Source: Alitta virens
Taxonomy: Eukaryota > Annelida > Polychaeta > Phyllodocida > Nereididae
Direction: 5' to 3'
Assembly: GCA_932294295.1 (NCBI GenBank)
Contig: OW028575.1
Coordinates: forward strand, 19,720,058-19,784,057
Length of the DNA stretch: 64,000 nucleotides
Shown: positions 32,402-43,160 of the stretch, one piece after another
How positions within the stretch are numbered: position 1 is the stretch's first letter
Layout: every line of letters starts with the position of its first letter
The notes under the pieces: generated by a model
Told to the model about the DNA's origin: nothing
What the model saw: the letters and a program-made list of their open reading frames with translations, nothing else
Database searches by the model: none
Position numbers and translations under genes: made by a program

Positions 32402-33727
32402 ATGGACATGCATCAGACAGAACATCAGAATAGAGTCTTGGTACTAGTAGCTGCTCATGCGAATCTGCAACTTGCTGTTGTTGCAGCAGCATTACTTGAG
32501 GATGAGGAGAGTAAGAAGAAAGAAGAAAGAAAATTAGCAGCCATGAGGAGGAAGAGGAGGAGGAGGTGTTGGGTGAGGCCCTGGCTGCTGAGAAGACCTC
32601 AGATGAGACAGTATGAGCGTCTACTGACTGAACTGATGCAAGAGGACACTTCTAGTTATACTAACTTTTTGAGAATGGAACCAGCCATGTTTCAAGGGAT
32701 CCTTGGCAAAATAGGTCATAGGATTACCAAAGAAGACACCTTCTGGAGGAAATCTTTGGAGCCAGGACTCAGACTTGCCATCACCCTCCGCTATTTGGCA
32801 ACTGGAAACAGCTACAGGTCCCTCATGTATGGCTTCAGAGTGGCTTACAATACCATCAGCAACATAATTCGAGAAGTCTGTGAAGCCATCATTGCGGAGT
32901 ATAATGAAGATGTCCTGGCATGCCCCACAACTCCAGAAGAGTGGAGAGAAGTTGCGAAACTGTTCTATTCAAGGTGGAACTTTCCTCACTGTATTGGAGC
33001 CATTGATGGGAAGCATGTGGCCATCAAATGTCCTCCAAAAGGTGGTTCAGTGTATTTCAATTACAAGGGCTTCCATTCCATCGTACTCATGGCTCTTGTG
33101 GATGCTGATTACAAGTTCCTCTATGTAGACTGTGGAGCAAACGGCGCTGGATCTGATGGAGGAGTTTTTAATGATACACTCCTGAGAGAAGGACTTGAAG
33201 AAGGGACCATTGGATTACCTCCACCTGAACCAATTCTTCCTGGTCACAGACCTCTTCCCTACTTCATTGTCGGAGATGATGCCTTCCCCTTGAGAACCTG
33301 GCTGATGAAGCCACTGCCTCTCAGAAACATGACCAAAGAGCAGAGGATATACAATTACCGCCTCTCCCGGGCAAGAAGAATTGTGGAAAACGCATTTGGG
33401 ATCCTTGCAGCAAGGTTCAGGTGTCTCCTGACTACCATGCCACAAAGAACTAAGACAGTGGAATCCATAGTCATTGCATGTTGCTGCCTCCACAATCTGA
33501 TGAGAATAACTTATCCGACTGCTCAGAACATCATGCTGGACCATGAAGATCCAATCACACATCGTATCATCCCAGGAACTTGGAGGGCAGCTGGAGAAAT
33601 AGCTGAAATGCCACCAACAAATAGAGGGCATTCTATGACTGAAGCAGCCAAGAATCAACGGCAGTACTTGGTGGACTTTGTCAATTCAGACGAAGGAAGA
33701 GTGCCATGGCAAGATGACATGGTATAA
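32402..33727 (+). CDS. PIF/Harbinger DDE transposase, intact
   Basis: A 441-residue single-exon protein of the DDE_Tnp_4/Harbinger nuclease family, which cuts and joins the transposon at TWA targets together with a DNA-binding partner. The basic N-terminus (KRRRRCWVRPWLLRRP, about residues 50-68) is followed by the typical helical region (ITLRYLATGNSYRSLMYGF). The catalytic core has GAIDGKH (D202), then GGVFNDT, GDDAF (D292/D293) and IVENAFG (E329), then CCLHN near 368-372. All three acidic catalytic residues are present, with no stop or frameshift; the length is normal for the family. The ATG follows a TATA box and sits in a GACCATGG context. A poly(A) signal AATAAA follows near 33808. It is convergent with the MADF gene and probably cooperates with it. 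Confidence 0.93.
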   Translation: MDMHQTEHQNRVLVLVAAHANLQLAVVAAALLEDEESKKKEERKLAAMRRKRRRRCWVRPWLLRRPQMRQYERLLTELMQEDTSSYTNFLRMEPAMFQGILGKIGHRITKEDTFWRKSLEPGLRLAITLRYLATGNSYRSLMYGFRVAYNTISNIIREVCEAIIAEYNEDVLACPTTPEEWREVAKLFYSRWNFPHCIGAIDGKHVAIKCPPKGGSVYFNYKGFHSIVLMALVDADYKFLYVDCGANGAGSDGGVFNDTLLREGLEEGTIGLPPPEPILPGHRPLPYFIVGDDAFPLRTWLMKPLPLRNMTKEQRIYNYRLSRARRIVENAFGILAARFRCLLTTMPQRTKTVESIVIACCCLHNLMRITYPTAQNIMLDHEDPITHRIIPGTWRAAGEIAEMPPTNRGHSMTEAAKNQRQYLVDFVNSDEGRVPWQDDMV

Positions 33728-33738
33728 AGATTCCACAA

Positions 33739-34395
33739 AACAACCCCGGCCTTTTTCAAGGCCACCAAATCCTCCCAAAAGAGCAGACCATGTACACTTC
33801 TTGTGTAATAAAAAAAAAGTTCCTGTCTGACCCACACAAAATATTTTATTGGTTCAGAAGTGCCGTAGTTGTTGGTTGTTCAGAAGTGCCGTACTTTTTT
33901 TTTTGTTCAGAAGTGCCGTAGTTGTGTCTTGTTCAGAAGTGCCGTATTATTTTTTTTGCTTCAGAACTGCCGTAGTTGTTTCTTGTTCAGAAGTGCCGTA
34001 CTTTCATTATTTTCATTGCAGTATAATAGAAAAAACTACGGCAGTTCTGAAGCAAAAAAAATAATACGGCACTTCTGAACAAGACACAACTACGGCACTT
34101 CTGAACAAAAAAAAAGTATGTCTTCTTTCATCAAAATTATTAACCCTTATTAAAAGAAATATTACAAAAAAATGGACCAATATTTGTGCTGTAATGAAAA
34201 GGAAATATGAACAAGTTACTTGATGTGAAGAAATTGATTTTGGACTAAAATATTATACTTTCGTGGACAAAGATAGAGAAAAGTTTGGAGGGTTTTGGAA
34301 CTTTTTTTTTGATTGATTGTTTATACACAGATATGTGTACAAGGCGTGCTCTTTTGGGAGGATTTGGTGGCCTTGAAAAAGGCCGGGGATGGTTT
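33739..34395. repeat. Large inverted repeat between the convergent Harbinger genes
   Basis: The outer arms, 33739-33797 and 34336-34395, share CCCCGGCCTTTTTCAAGGCC and the next 30 or so bases in inverse orientation, so both genes have nearly the same 3' untranslated sequence. The inner arms, 33893-33977 and 34034-34118, are almost perfectly complementary over about 80 bases. They are built from repeated TTCAGAAGTGCCGTA (or TTCAGAACTGCCGTA) units with poly-T spacers, and enclose a 56-base loop. The transcripts of both genes could therefore fold into long hairpins and pair with each other. Confidence 0.85.
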
Positions 34396-34409
34396 TAAAA
34401 CTGTTGTCT

Positions 34410-36104
34410 TCAAACATTCAAAAACTGGCTTATGTTCAAAGCAGGAGTTGAAGTGGTGGGAATCTCGGATATCATGGATGGAGGTCCGGAAGGAGGCATT
34501 GCTGAGGTTCCCGCTGGCCAATTCTTTTCTGGACTTATCATTGGTGGGAAGTGCACCTGATGCTGGGACCCAGAAGGAGGATAGAACTGGTGCTGCTGCT
34601 GGTGCTGCTGCTGGTGCTGCTGGTGCTGCTGCTGGTGCTGCTGGTGCTGCTGCTGGTGCTGCTGCTGGTGATGCTGCTGGTGATGCTGCTGGTGCTGCAT
34701 GAATTGCTGAGGTTGATGCTGGGGTTGATGCTGCAGCTGGAACCTGGCTCTAATGGCATTCGCTTTGAGCTGCATGAATGTGGGGATCAGGTTGCTGTGC
34801 AGGTCTTCAAATGCTTCATCATCCATGGACAGGCATTCCATGACAATGAACTCCCCCATCGCCCGGATTCGCCTCTCCTTCAAATCCTTTGGAGGAACGG
34901 CCATTTGCTGCATAGTCTGCTGGATGACTCCAGTAGACTGTCTGGCAATGTTCACAAGATTTTCTATGCCAGATTGCGGTGGCGTGGACCTTTTCCTTTT
35001 CTTGTATGGACCACCCTTCGTCTGCCGGACAGGAGGGATATCCATAGAAATGTCCGGATCAGAAATTTCCTGGGGCCCAGAATCATCAGCTGGAGTAGAG
35101 CTCCCTTCTTCTTCCTCGAGATTTTTAAGTGTCTCCCGTGTCTTGACAATTTTCTTCTGAAGGGCAGTGTTCCCCCGGCGACTTGGAATGCGTGTAATGT
35201 GGTCCACAAGGAATCCAAAATTCGTTATAATCCACAACTCCTTCTCTGTGGGGTTCCTCTTCGCAGTTCCAGATGGTCCCTGCCGCACTAGTTTCCCTGC
35301 GACAGTCCGCATGGATTTCATCCAGGTCTTCAATTGGTATCCAGTGCAGGGGACACTCAGTTTCCTTGCCATCTCATTGATGAGGGCCATTTTCTTGCCT
35401 GAATCCTTGTAGGATTTCAAGGTCCGGTCATAAAAAATGGGATGGTCTCTAAACCAGTCAGCGATATCCTGCTCATCAGTGGCTGGCAGGAACAACTTTT
35501 CCTGTTTTTTCCTGGCAACATAGGAAAGTGTAGCGGGCACTTCGGACGTAGCAGGTGAAGTAGCAGGCGAGGGAGCAGGCGAAGGAACAGGCGAAGAAGC
35601 AGGCGAAGGAGCAGGCGAAGGAACAGGCGAAGGAGCAGGCGAAGGAGCAGGCGAAGGAGCAGGTGCAGGCGAAGAAGTAGCAGGTGCTGCAGCAGACGCA
35701 GGAGTAGCAACCTGGGGCTCATCATTACTACTGCCAGCATCTGATGACGTTCTTGTTGGCACTGGCAGACGCGTCTTGGCAGTCCTCTTGGCAGGAGATC
35801 TTGCAGCAGCAGTCCTCTTGGCAGGAGATCTTGCAGCAGCAGTAGTCCTCTTGGAAGGAGATCTTGCAGCAGCAGCAGTCTTCTTGCCAGGAGATCTTGC
35901 AGCAGCAGTCCTCTTGGCAGGAGATCTTGCAGCAGCAGTAGTCCTCTTGACAGGAGATCTTGCAGCAGACTTCTTCATTTTCTTCACAGGAAGAGCAGTC
36001 TTCTGCGATGTCTTTGTCGGGTTTTCAGAGTCATCAGAAGATCCAGCAGATAGTTCTGTGTCCACTGCAGGCCTTTTGGCGAACCTGGTCTTTTTCATCG
36101 GCAT
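34410..36104 (-). CDS. MADF-domain accessory protein of the Harbinger element
   Basis: A 564-residue single-exon protein. Residues about 35-115 are a basic repeat region (RSPAKRTAAA units, histone-H1-like) likely to bind DNA or direct nuclear entry. Residues about 130-190 are a PAPSPAPS low-complexity linker. About 205-305 form the MADF/Myb-SANT-like domain (DIADWFRDHPIFYDRTLKSY, later YQLKTWMKSM). A region near 410-450 (GEFIVMECLSMDDEAFEDL) resembles the protein-interaction tail of such proteins. The C-terminal part is Q/H-rich (QQHQQHHQQ). In Harbinger elements the second gene encodes a Myb/SANT- or MADF-like protein that binds the transposon ends and helps the transposase reach the nucleus; that role is inferred here. 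No stops; convergent with the transposase. Confidence 0.85.
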   Translation of the reverse strand: MPMKKTRFAKRPAVDTELSAGSSDDSENPTKTSQKTALPVKKMKKSAARSPVKRTTAAARSPAKRTAAARSPGKKTAAAARSPSKRTTAAARSPAKRTAAARSPAKRTAKTRLPVPTRTSSDAGSSNDEPQVATPASAAAPATSSPAPAPSPAPSPAPSPVPSPAPSPASSPVPSPAPSPATSPATSEVPATLSYVARKKQEKLFLPATDEQDIADWFRDHPIFYDRTLKSYKDSGKKMALINEMARKLSVPCTGYQLKTWMKSMRTVAGKLVRQGPSGTAKRNPTEKELWIITNFGFLVDHITRIPSRRGNTALQKKIVKTRETLKNLEEEEGSSTPADDSGPQEISDPDISMDIPPVRQTKGGPYKKRKRSTPPQSGIENLVNIARQSTGVIQQTMQQMAVPPKDLKERRIRAMGEFIVMECLSMDDEAFEDLHSNLIPTFMQLKANAIRARFQLQHQPQHQPQQFMQHQQHHQQHHQQQHQQQHQQHQQQHQQHQQQHQQQHQFYPPSGSQHQVHFPPMISPEKNWPAGTSAMPPSGPPSMISEIPTTSTPALNISQFLNV

Positions 36105-36179
36105 GATAAAAAATTTCTGGAGCGGTCTTTTGGTCTTCTATGTGTGTTAGCAAAATGCTGAATGATCCCCTGATCACTG

Positions 36180-36205
36180 GTCAATCTTTATATACTACCT
36201 AGAGA
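36180..36205 (-). promoter_or_regulatory. TATA box of the MADF-domain gene
   Basis: Minus-strand TAGTATATAAAGATTG lies about 85 bases upstream of the ATG at 36104-36102. The AGGTAG/CTAGAG flank has no other obvious motif. Confidence 0.55.
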
Positions 36206-36769
36206 GCGTACCCCGCTGTGATGACATAACAAACCCAGATACCATTGCGTCATTTGCAGTTAGTCCAAGCGCGTTGGATCTACATCATTCACTGGTTAAA
36301 CCCACGGAGTGACACTTTAAACCCCCTCGACTGAATTCTGGCACTCCTACAACTCGGCGAATTACTCCTACAACTCGGCGAATTACTCCTACAACTCGGC
36401 GAATTACTCCTACAATTCGGCGAATTACTCCTCGCACTCCTGAACATCCAGTCGAGTGTAATACGAGTGAAATTAGCGCCGAGTAACTCGGCGAGTAACT
36501 CGGCGAGTTAGAGGAGTTACTCGGCGAGTTAGAGGAGTTACTCGCCGAGTGACTCCTGGTACTCGGCGAGACATGACCAAGATTTTGAAACTCCTGAAAA
36601 TCCGCCGAGTGTGCCGTGCAGCACGGCATACTCGGGATACTCGGCAAACTCGGCTCCAAATCTCACGAGTTCGCTACGAGACACAGGAGTTTCTCGCCGA
36701 ACATCTCTCGAGTGCGAGGAGTAATCGCAGAGTTTAGTAAGAGTTGGGCCCGAGAGGCGTGTTACGTAA

Positions 36770-36815
36770 TACTACGAGTTGACTACGAGTAACTCGGCTA
36801 TGTGGGAACGGGGCT
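36770..36815 (-). repeat. Harbinger right terminal inverted repeat
   Basis: Perfect inverse copy of 31943-31988, ending GGGAACGGGGCT, followed by the TTA duplication. Confidence 0.92.
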
Positions 36816-36818
36816 TTA

Positions 36819-38465
36819 TTGTGCATAAAAATCTTTGAAACAGAAAAATTAAATGGCAGGAAAGGAATTTACAATATGTTTAATGCTCGCTGGGCTTTAC
36901 TCTAAATAGAATGGATTGCTATTAAATATTTTCACACTTGTCAGCATATAATAAACAAATGAAGAAATTCAAGAGTTCAAAAAATAGGACATCTTGACTC
37001 TAATTAGCACTGCATAACAGGTTATGTAGGCCAAGTGGCAATCATTCCGGTTCATCACACACACTATATAAACACTCAGGTATGTAATATTTTCCAAAAT
37101 TTTGTAAAAAATAGCTGAGATATGTCAGTGTGACTATCAAAAGGCACTACTCATCCAAATGGAGTGATACTGTATGAAATTTCATTAGGGTAAATGCATT
37201 AGTGTAAGAGTTCAGCTCAGGAAATGAAAGTGTGTTAGAGTTCTGCTCTGAAAATGGAAGTGCAATGCCCACCCTCCTGCCTGTCGGATGAACAGTGAAC
37301 AGTTTTCCCATATCTTTGATCTTGTATATTTTTGCATACATGTATATAAGTTCCTTTTAATTACCTATGTGTTACATCATCTTTTATGGATAATGCTGTG
37401 TGATTTATATATATAGATATAACAAGATTGAACTTCACATTGAAAACTGTACATTATTATGTTGCTATTGTATCGTAACAAATCTTTATCGTAGCTGGAA
37501 CCTAGTTTTATTTACTACTTTTCTATTATTATTTAATTGTTATTGTATGTCATTTTATTTGTATTTTCTGTTTACATTGTGACACATATGTTATGAATGA
37601 CATACAATATATATATATATATTTAATGATGCCTATGTGCTATGTGGGATGCGCTGAGGGTTTTGCTGCAGCACAGCCTATGTTTGTTATTGGCACAGCC
37701 TGTAATTGATACTTTGCTTTGTAATGCTCTTACATTTTTCTGTAATGCTCTTATATTTGTCTGATCTTATGATTATGTTGTTAAATTATTGATGTTCAGA
37801 TGTTCACATGTACCATCTATTGGCTTAACAAATTTTAATTTATTTTATTCTATTCCATAGCCCTAGATCACAAGGATGGGTTTCAATCAAAGGATCAGCT
37901 AAGCCTCATGTGTAATCTCAATGGGCACGCCATGTTATTTCCAAATATATGTTGGTGATATTTCTGGGATTGGAGGATCCACCAGATTTGGAATCCCAGC
38001 GGGCATGTCATGATGATTCTATATCGACTGTTGGTAAACATTTAGTATTTGGGATCAACATAAACTGCAGCTGCTATCAACAACTATTCACTTAGAGGAG
38101 ACTTTGTGATCTCCACCTGATAAAAAATGAATTTCATGTGGTCTGGGTAAATCCAGCAACAGAGTTCTTAATTGATGAGCTACTTTCGAAAGGTTCAGTT
38201 AGTTTCATTACTACTCAAAACCAGATCTAAAAGTACATATTTATGATAATATTATATTAGATTAATTTCTTACATGTACCAAGGTTTATATTTATCTGGT
38301 GATACATGTAAGCCAAATATTAACTATTATTATTATTATAAATAGAAGTGGACAGAAGCAGCTGGCTTTAGCATGTTTAGACCACAGCCAGGTACAGGTC
38401 GCTACAGATGGCTAGAGTACAGGCAGCGAGAGTCGACCGTATTTTATGAAACTAACTGTAGTACT
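36819..38465 (+). repeat. Long dispersed repeat, copy 2, right part
   Basis: Continues the repeat broken by the Harbinger insertion. Matches run from TTGTGCATAAAAATCTTTG (copy 1 at 3271) through CACCCTCCTGC (37268) and GATGCCTATGTGCTATGTGG (37628). They continue to the GTGGACAGAAGCAG..CAGGTACAGGTCGCTACAG block (38347-38407) and end at GAAACTAACTGTA. Some internal segments (about 37680-38190) do not align with copy 1. Confidence 0.65.
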
Positions 38466-38578
38466 GGATTTTATAAATCAAAAATATAAATTAGACAAAC
38501 CTAGGAATCATGTTCATTATTCTTCTGTTACAGTATGGCACAAATTATGCACTCTTGGAAATTATTGTATTTTTCAGG

Positions 38579-38770
38579 CAAATGTTTGGTTTGCTGGTGT
38601 CCATCCAAAATTTTCTTTAAAATCTGCCAAGATATTGTTTGTCATTAGACAATGACTGTATAAATAAAAAAATGATGTTGGTTAGCTTACACATTTAATG
38701 TAAAGTCCAAACAATATCTTGCCTGATTTTGAAAAATATTTTGGATGAACAACAGCGAAAAAAACATTTG
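38579..38770. mobile_element. Foldback element with about 62-bp arms
   Basis: The left arm (CAAATGTTTGGTTTGCTGG ... GCCAAGATATTGTTT) is the imperfect inverse of the right arm (AACAATATCTTGCCTG ... AAACATTTG). Loop about 60 bases. Likely a decayed MITE. Confidence 0.6.
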
Positions 38771-39000
38771 TATGAAAAAACAAAAAAAAACAAGAATTTC
38801 TAAAAGTGTGACACCAGAGACAAACTTCTTGAAAGTTAATGATATTATGAGCCGCAACTAGCTCAGTTGGCCCATATACATAACCCTTTCATCATTACAT
38901 GACAAACAGTTGCAAACAAACAAATCCTTTCCCTTTTCTATTTGTTGGCCTGTTTCAATGCGCTACTTGTGCTGCTCATTTCATCAAGAAACTTCCGCAT

Positions 39001-39205
39001 GATATATTCATCTCAGAATGAGGAAGAGTTTCGTTAAGTCAACACAGACTCCTCTAAGTTGTCCTACTGATATATTCATCTTAGAATGAGGAAGAGTTTC
39101 GTTAAGTCAACACAGACTCCTCTAAGTTGTCCTACTGATATATTCATCTTAGAATGAGGAAGAGTTTCGTTAAGTCAACACAGACTCCTCTAAGTTGTCC
39201 TACTT
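39001..39205 (+). repeat. Three tandem copies of a 68-bp unit
   Basis: Units start GATATATTCATCT at 39001, 39069 and 39137. They are nearly identical (the first has TCTCAGAATG, the others TCTTAGAATG), so the triplication is recent. The unit contains GAGGAAGAGTTTCGTTAAG and ACTCCTCTAAGTTGTCCTAC. No coding frame. Confidence 0.92.
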
Positions 39206-41097
39206 TGCATTTCTTCCATGAATTTTTTGTCGTTCGAAAAAAAAACATACAGATGAAAAATGCTGCTTTTCGTATACATGCATGCATAATTCTAATGATA
39301 CAGACCATCTGTACGTCAAAGAATATGAGTTAAAAAGATGGGATAAAATCCTAATTCAAACAAGTAGTTCATCCGAGCTGAACTTATATCTACTAATACA
39401 TCGGTCTGCCATTCTCTCTCCAAATTTAAGTTTGCTCCATAAATGTATGTTTTCGAAACACACTATTTAAATGACAACAAACAATAACAAACCAAACAAG
39501 TAATGAAAGGAAACAGACAAATGAAAGCTAAGTATGAGTAAGAATATAGTAAAAATATAATATCAAATCAGTATTTTGAGCAAATGCTTACCTTATGTTA
39601 TATCCTGAAAATATCTTTCTCTGTGGAAAGCATCTCTGCTTTAGAATTGACTTCTCTCTTTAAATACCTGTGCGCATGCTTGAAGATGTGTAGCTGACCA
39701 ATCAGGCTTCAGTGTCTCCCACAGCCAAAGAGCATTACATTTCGGCGTCACTGAAAGCCTTAAGATTCGTTGATGGCCGCAGTAAAAATGTGTCATTAAA
39801 GACTATACTCTAAGATGGACGCAAGCTGGTTTTAGTACTGGTGGTATTGTGGCAATGTTAGGTACTATGACCAGTGGATCAGAATGGGGACAAAGTGAGT
39901 TAGGAAAGACTGAAAACAACCTCTGCTTTCTTTTGTTTGAAAACTGTCTAAATGGACTTTAAAAACGCATAACTGCGGGTTTGTACAACATGTTTTACCC
40001 ATGCGTTTTTATAGTCCATTAGTGTACAAACAATAACAGCTATATGACGTGGCAGAGGCACTTAGAAAGACTGAAAAAAAATTATTGTCTGCCAGTGTAA
40101 CCACTTTTCCGCTAGACACTATAATGTATGGTTGGCCATATTCAACTCATATTGACTGACTGCGTTCTCTGGGCGGTTAGTGGTCAATATGATAAAGTGT
40201 TGTTGTTATCGACTAAAGACAACTCAGTCTGAAATATTGATTGTGAGAGTGTGAACATTGAGGAGAGAAAATAGTCATCACAGTTGATATTATAGGAAAA
40301 CCACACGAGCCTTGATCTGTTTTGACAGATCAGACGAAAACAGATCAAACAATGTGGGTGCGTAGCTGAATGCAGCGTCAACAGCGTCATGAACGTCTTC
40401 GATTCGCGATTATTTGAAGTCATAACTCAGTCAATTCAGATCCGATTTTCACAATTTAAGTTTTATTGTGTGGCTTAATTCATCTTTTTTTAAAATATTA
40501 GGTTGGCAGACAATAATGTTTTTTCAACTGGTCATATAAGCCAGCCTTATTAGACCAGTTACTGTGTTTGAATTACCGGTAGACAACGAACCTGAATGGG
40601 ATATCGTTATCAAGATATACTGTTGGCTGGTGGCCTAATCACCTTGTTAGAGACATCTGAAGTCAAAGTTTCTTGTTAAACTTCTTTAGCTGGCACGACA
40701 ACTTGAGTCAAAGTTATTTTATCATCTCAAATAACGAAGGTGTGTGCGGCTTCAATTACTGGAGTGAGTCACTTTGATGAATATTAAGATAAAATGTGGG
40801 TCTAACTTATTGAAATGGAACTAGTTTGCACTGATGTTCAAAAGAAATATTTCTCAAAGAGGCTAGAAATCATCTTTGACTCCAATGAAGAACTGTATTA
40901 AAGAGTGATTGTTTTAGGTTTGTTCTTTCTACTCTGTGAAATAGCACACAAACTCTTTGTGCACTGAAGACAGAATTGGGATGAGACAAAAATATTGACA
41001 CACCCTGTTAGGATCTGACAGTATAAGGTGCAAAGGCACATCAGACCAGATGTATGTATCTTGCTAATACGAACCGAGCCTAGCTAACAATTAAACA
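39206..41097. other. No gene recognised
   Basis: AT-rich sequence without recognisable exons. A shared word CAGACAATAATG near 40510 and ATTATTGTCTGCCAG near 40081 suggests a loose inverted repeat, but the region between does not show clear element structure. Confidence 0.35.
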
Positions 41098-41108
41098 TTT
41101 GTAAATGA

Positions 41109-41292
41109 CCTGGTGGATGTGGATTAGGGCTTTACTTCCTGGATTTCTGCACCTGATGGGCTTATTAGGACCGGTAGGGACCATGGCAATAAGACGAAGA
41201 ATGAAACAGCCATCCAACATCGACCGGGAATTGAACCCGGGACCCAGTGGTTGGAAGCATAGTGCCCAACCACTGAGCTAGGCCCCCACCCC
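41109..41292 (-). mobile_element. tRNA-derived SINE with 11-bp target duplication
   Basis: Same family as 19162-19355. The minus-strand head has A box TAGCTCAGTGGTTGG and B box GGTTCAATTCC, followed by the family body (GATGGCTGTTTCATTC, GGTCCCTACCGGTCC, GTGCAGAAATCCAGG) and tail CCTAATCCACATCCACC. The duplication TTTGTAAATGA is exact at 41098-41108 and 41293-41303. Nearly full length. Confidence 0.88.
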
Positions 41293-41763
41293 TTTGTAAA
41301 TGAACTGTGACCTAAAACCAGTGATGGAAGTGGGAGGAACTTGGGGGAACTGAGTCTCCCTGACTGAAAAACCGGGGTAGCTCTGCAATGATACAGCTCC
41401 CCCAATGACATTGCCATATGATTCTTTACTTTTGGCAGTTTACTCAAAAATATTTAAACTTTAAAGATTGCCTTAGAAATGTTGGTTGTGAGTGCAGGTG
41501 AAGTGTCCATAGATAAATTGGGCTATTAACACAGACGTCTGTAGATAAAGTAGCAGTTTGGTATCTGCACCATGAAAGGTTGGCCCTGGTCAGCAAGGCT
41601 CCCCTCTTCATCAAATGATGGCCCCTTCAGCAAAGGATGACATCCACAGTGTCACATTGTCAATAGCCAATATTGTATGTAGCTATGTGCAGTGCCAGAG
41701 GGCAAACTATTGTTGCTACTTTTCCTCAACCTAGAGCTAATAATAGGCCTTTAGGGTCCGAAG

Positions 41764-42268
41764 ACACTGCAGTGTCCTAAGAGTCCACATTACACTGCAG
41801 TGTCCTAAGGGTCCACATTACACTGCAGTGTCCTAAGAGTCCACATTACACTGCAGTATCCCAAGAGTCCACATTACACTGCAGTGTCCTAAGGGTCCAC
41901 ATTACACTGCAGTGTCCTAAGAGTCCACATTACACTGCAGTGTCCTAATAGTCCACATTACACTGCAGGGTCCTAAGAGTCCATATTACACTGCAGTGTC
42001 CTGAGGGTCCACATTACACTGCAGTGTCCTGAGGGTCCACATTACACTGCAGTGTCCTAAGGGTCCACATTACACTGCAGTGTCCTAAGAGTCCACATTA
42101 CACTGCAGGGTCCTAAGAGTCCATATTACACTGCAGTGTCCTGAGGGTCCACATTACACTGCAGTGTCCTGAGGGTCCACATTACACTGCAGTGTCCTAA
42201 GGGTCCACATTACACTGCAGGGTCCTAAGGGTCCACATTACACTGCAGTGTCCTAAGAGTCCACATTT
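41764..42268 (+). repeat. 28-bp minisatellite with higher-order structure, about 18 units
   Basis: The consensus unit is CACTGCAGTGTCCTAAGAGT followed by CCACATTA. Variants differ mainly at AAGAG/AAGGG/GAGGG, TG/GG after GCAG, and ACA/ATA. A five-unit block starting with the GGG+CCATATTA variant at 41961 repeats from 42101, exactly 140 bp later, showing amplification of a multi-unit segment. Every unit carries CTGCAG. Confidence 0.92.
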
Positions 42269-42861
42269 TCAAATAGTGGTACTAAATATTGGTTCAATTT
42301 CATGACATGCAGTCACACCCTGCTTGTGTTTGACAGGAATTATTTCACTAGAATTTCCTATCTTCACACGTTTCATTTGGTGTCACTTTTATTTTAGTAT
42401 ATTTATCAAGGACAGTATCTGACCACACCTTCCTGTGAAATGCACTAATGGAGGTCACCATTTCTATACATAGTTTTGAATCAGCTTGTTAACAATGAAA
42501 ATAACATGCAATGCACGAACTGATTACTGAAAGTTTTCTTTAACTTAATACATGAATCTGTGTATACCAATAAAAAAGGTCTGCCAGATTTCAGATGGAC
42601 CAATGATCCTGGTGGCAGAGCAAGGATTTTAACAGCATAGATCAGATTATTTCAACAATAAGAATACAAAACCTCACCCTAGTTTACTTAATAACAGGAC
42701 ACGTCAAATTCGGCGATATATACAGAACAATTTTGTTCATCCTTCATTGAAATCAGCGGAAGCAATAATTGATCTAGATTTGGTGTCGTTGGACCAATGC
42801 TGTAAAATCACATAGTCTGATGTCTCTTCCAAACGACATCAAGCTGGGATGTCACTCTTGA
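42269..42861. other. No gene recognised
   Basis: AT-rich sequence with no convincing features. Confidence 0.4.
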
Positions 42862-42936
42862 AGGGTGTTCGGACCCAGTATTGAACCTGAGTCCGTAAGA
42901 GGAGCATGCAATAGTCTTACCACAAGACCACCCAGT
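42862..42936 (-). mobile_element. tRNA-like sequence, probable SINE head
   Basis: Minus-strand TGGTCTTGTGGTAAG (A box) and GGTTCAATACT (B-box-like) lie at tRNA spacing with GGGTGG..ACACCC ends. Stem pairing is imperfect and the B box deviates, so I read it as a SINE head or tRNA pseudogene, not a working tRNA. Confidence 0.45.
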
Positions 42937-43059
42937 TTCAATACTGAAGGGTTTTTTTAACCTAAAACATGAACCTATTATAGAAGTAGTAGTATTTTTT
43001 GATACATTTATGAGTGGGATGGAAACCCTGGCGGATCCAGCCCGGCCTCTACGGGGGTG

Positions 43060-43160
43060 AAGGGGGGGGGGGGGTAAAGGCATGACTATTAAGGTGTCTC
43101 TGGGTCACTATGTCATGGGCCACTACAGAAATTAAGGCTGGTACGGGGGGGGGGGCATGC
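43060..43160. repeat. Poly-G runs
   Basis: Two runs of about 10-12 G (43066-43076 and 43144-43153) close together, capable in principle of quadruplex formation. Confidence 0.7.

Larger units (their letters stand above)
31943..36815 (+). mobile_element. Complete autonomous PIF/Harbinger transposon
   Basis: A 4873-bp element flanked by TTA on both sides (31940-31942 and 36816-36818). It is bounded by perfect 46-bp terminal inverted repeats starting AGCCCCGTTCCCACATAG, followed by a shared TTACGTAACAC block. Subterminal regions (32050-32260 and 36340-36560) are packed with ACTCGCCGAGT-type palindromic words, plausible transposase-binding sites. Inside are two convergent genes, the DDE transposase (+) and a MADF-domain protein (-), the normal two-gene plan of Harbinger elements. 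Both frames are full length, so the copy may still be active. The uninterrupted target survives in the paralogous repeat at 3268-3270. Confidence 0.92.

Noticed and set aside
34551..35291. A 246-codon plus-strand frame opposite the MADF gene
   Set aside because: Leucine/valine runs come from antisense reading of the CAG/CAT-rich Q/H region; the minus strand has the recognisable domain.
41764..42268. Possible CRISPR-like array (regular 28-base repeats)
   Set aside because: There are no spacers: units are directly adjacent and differ only by point changes; the genome is an animal's.
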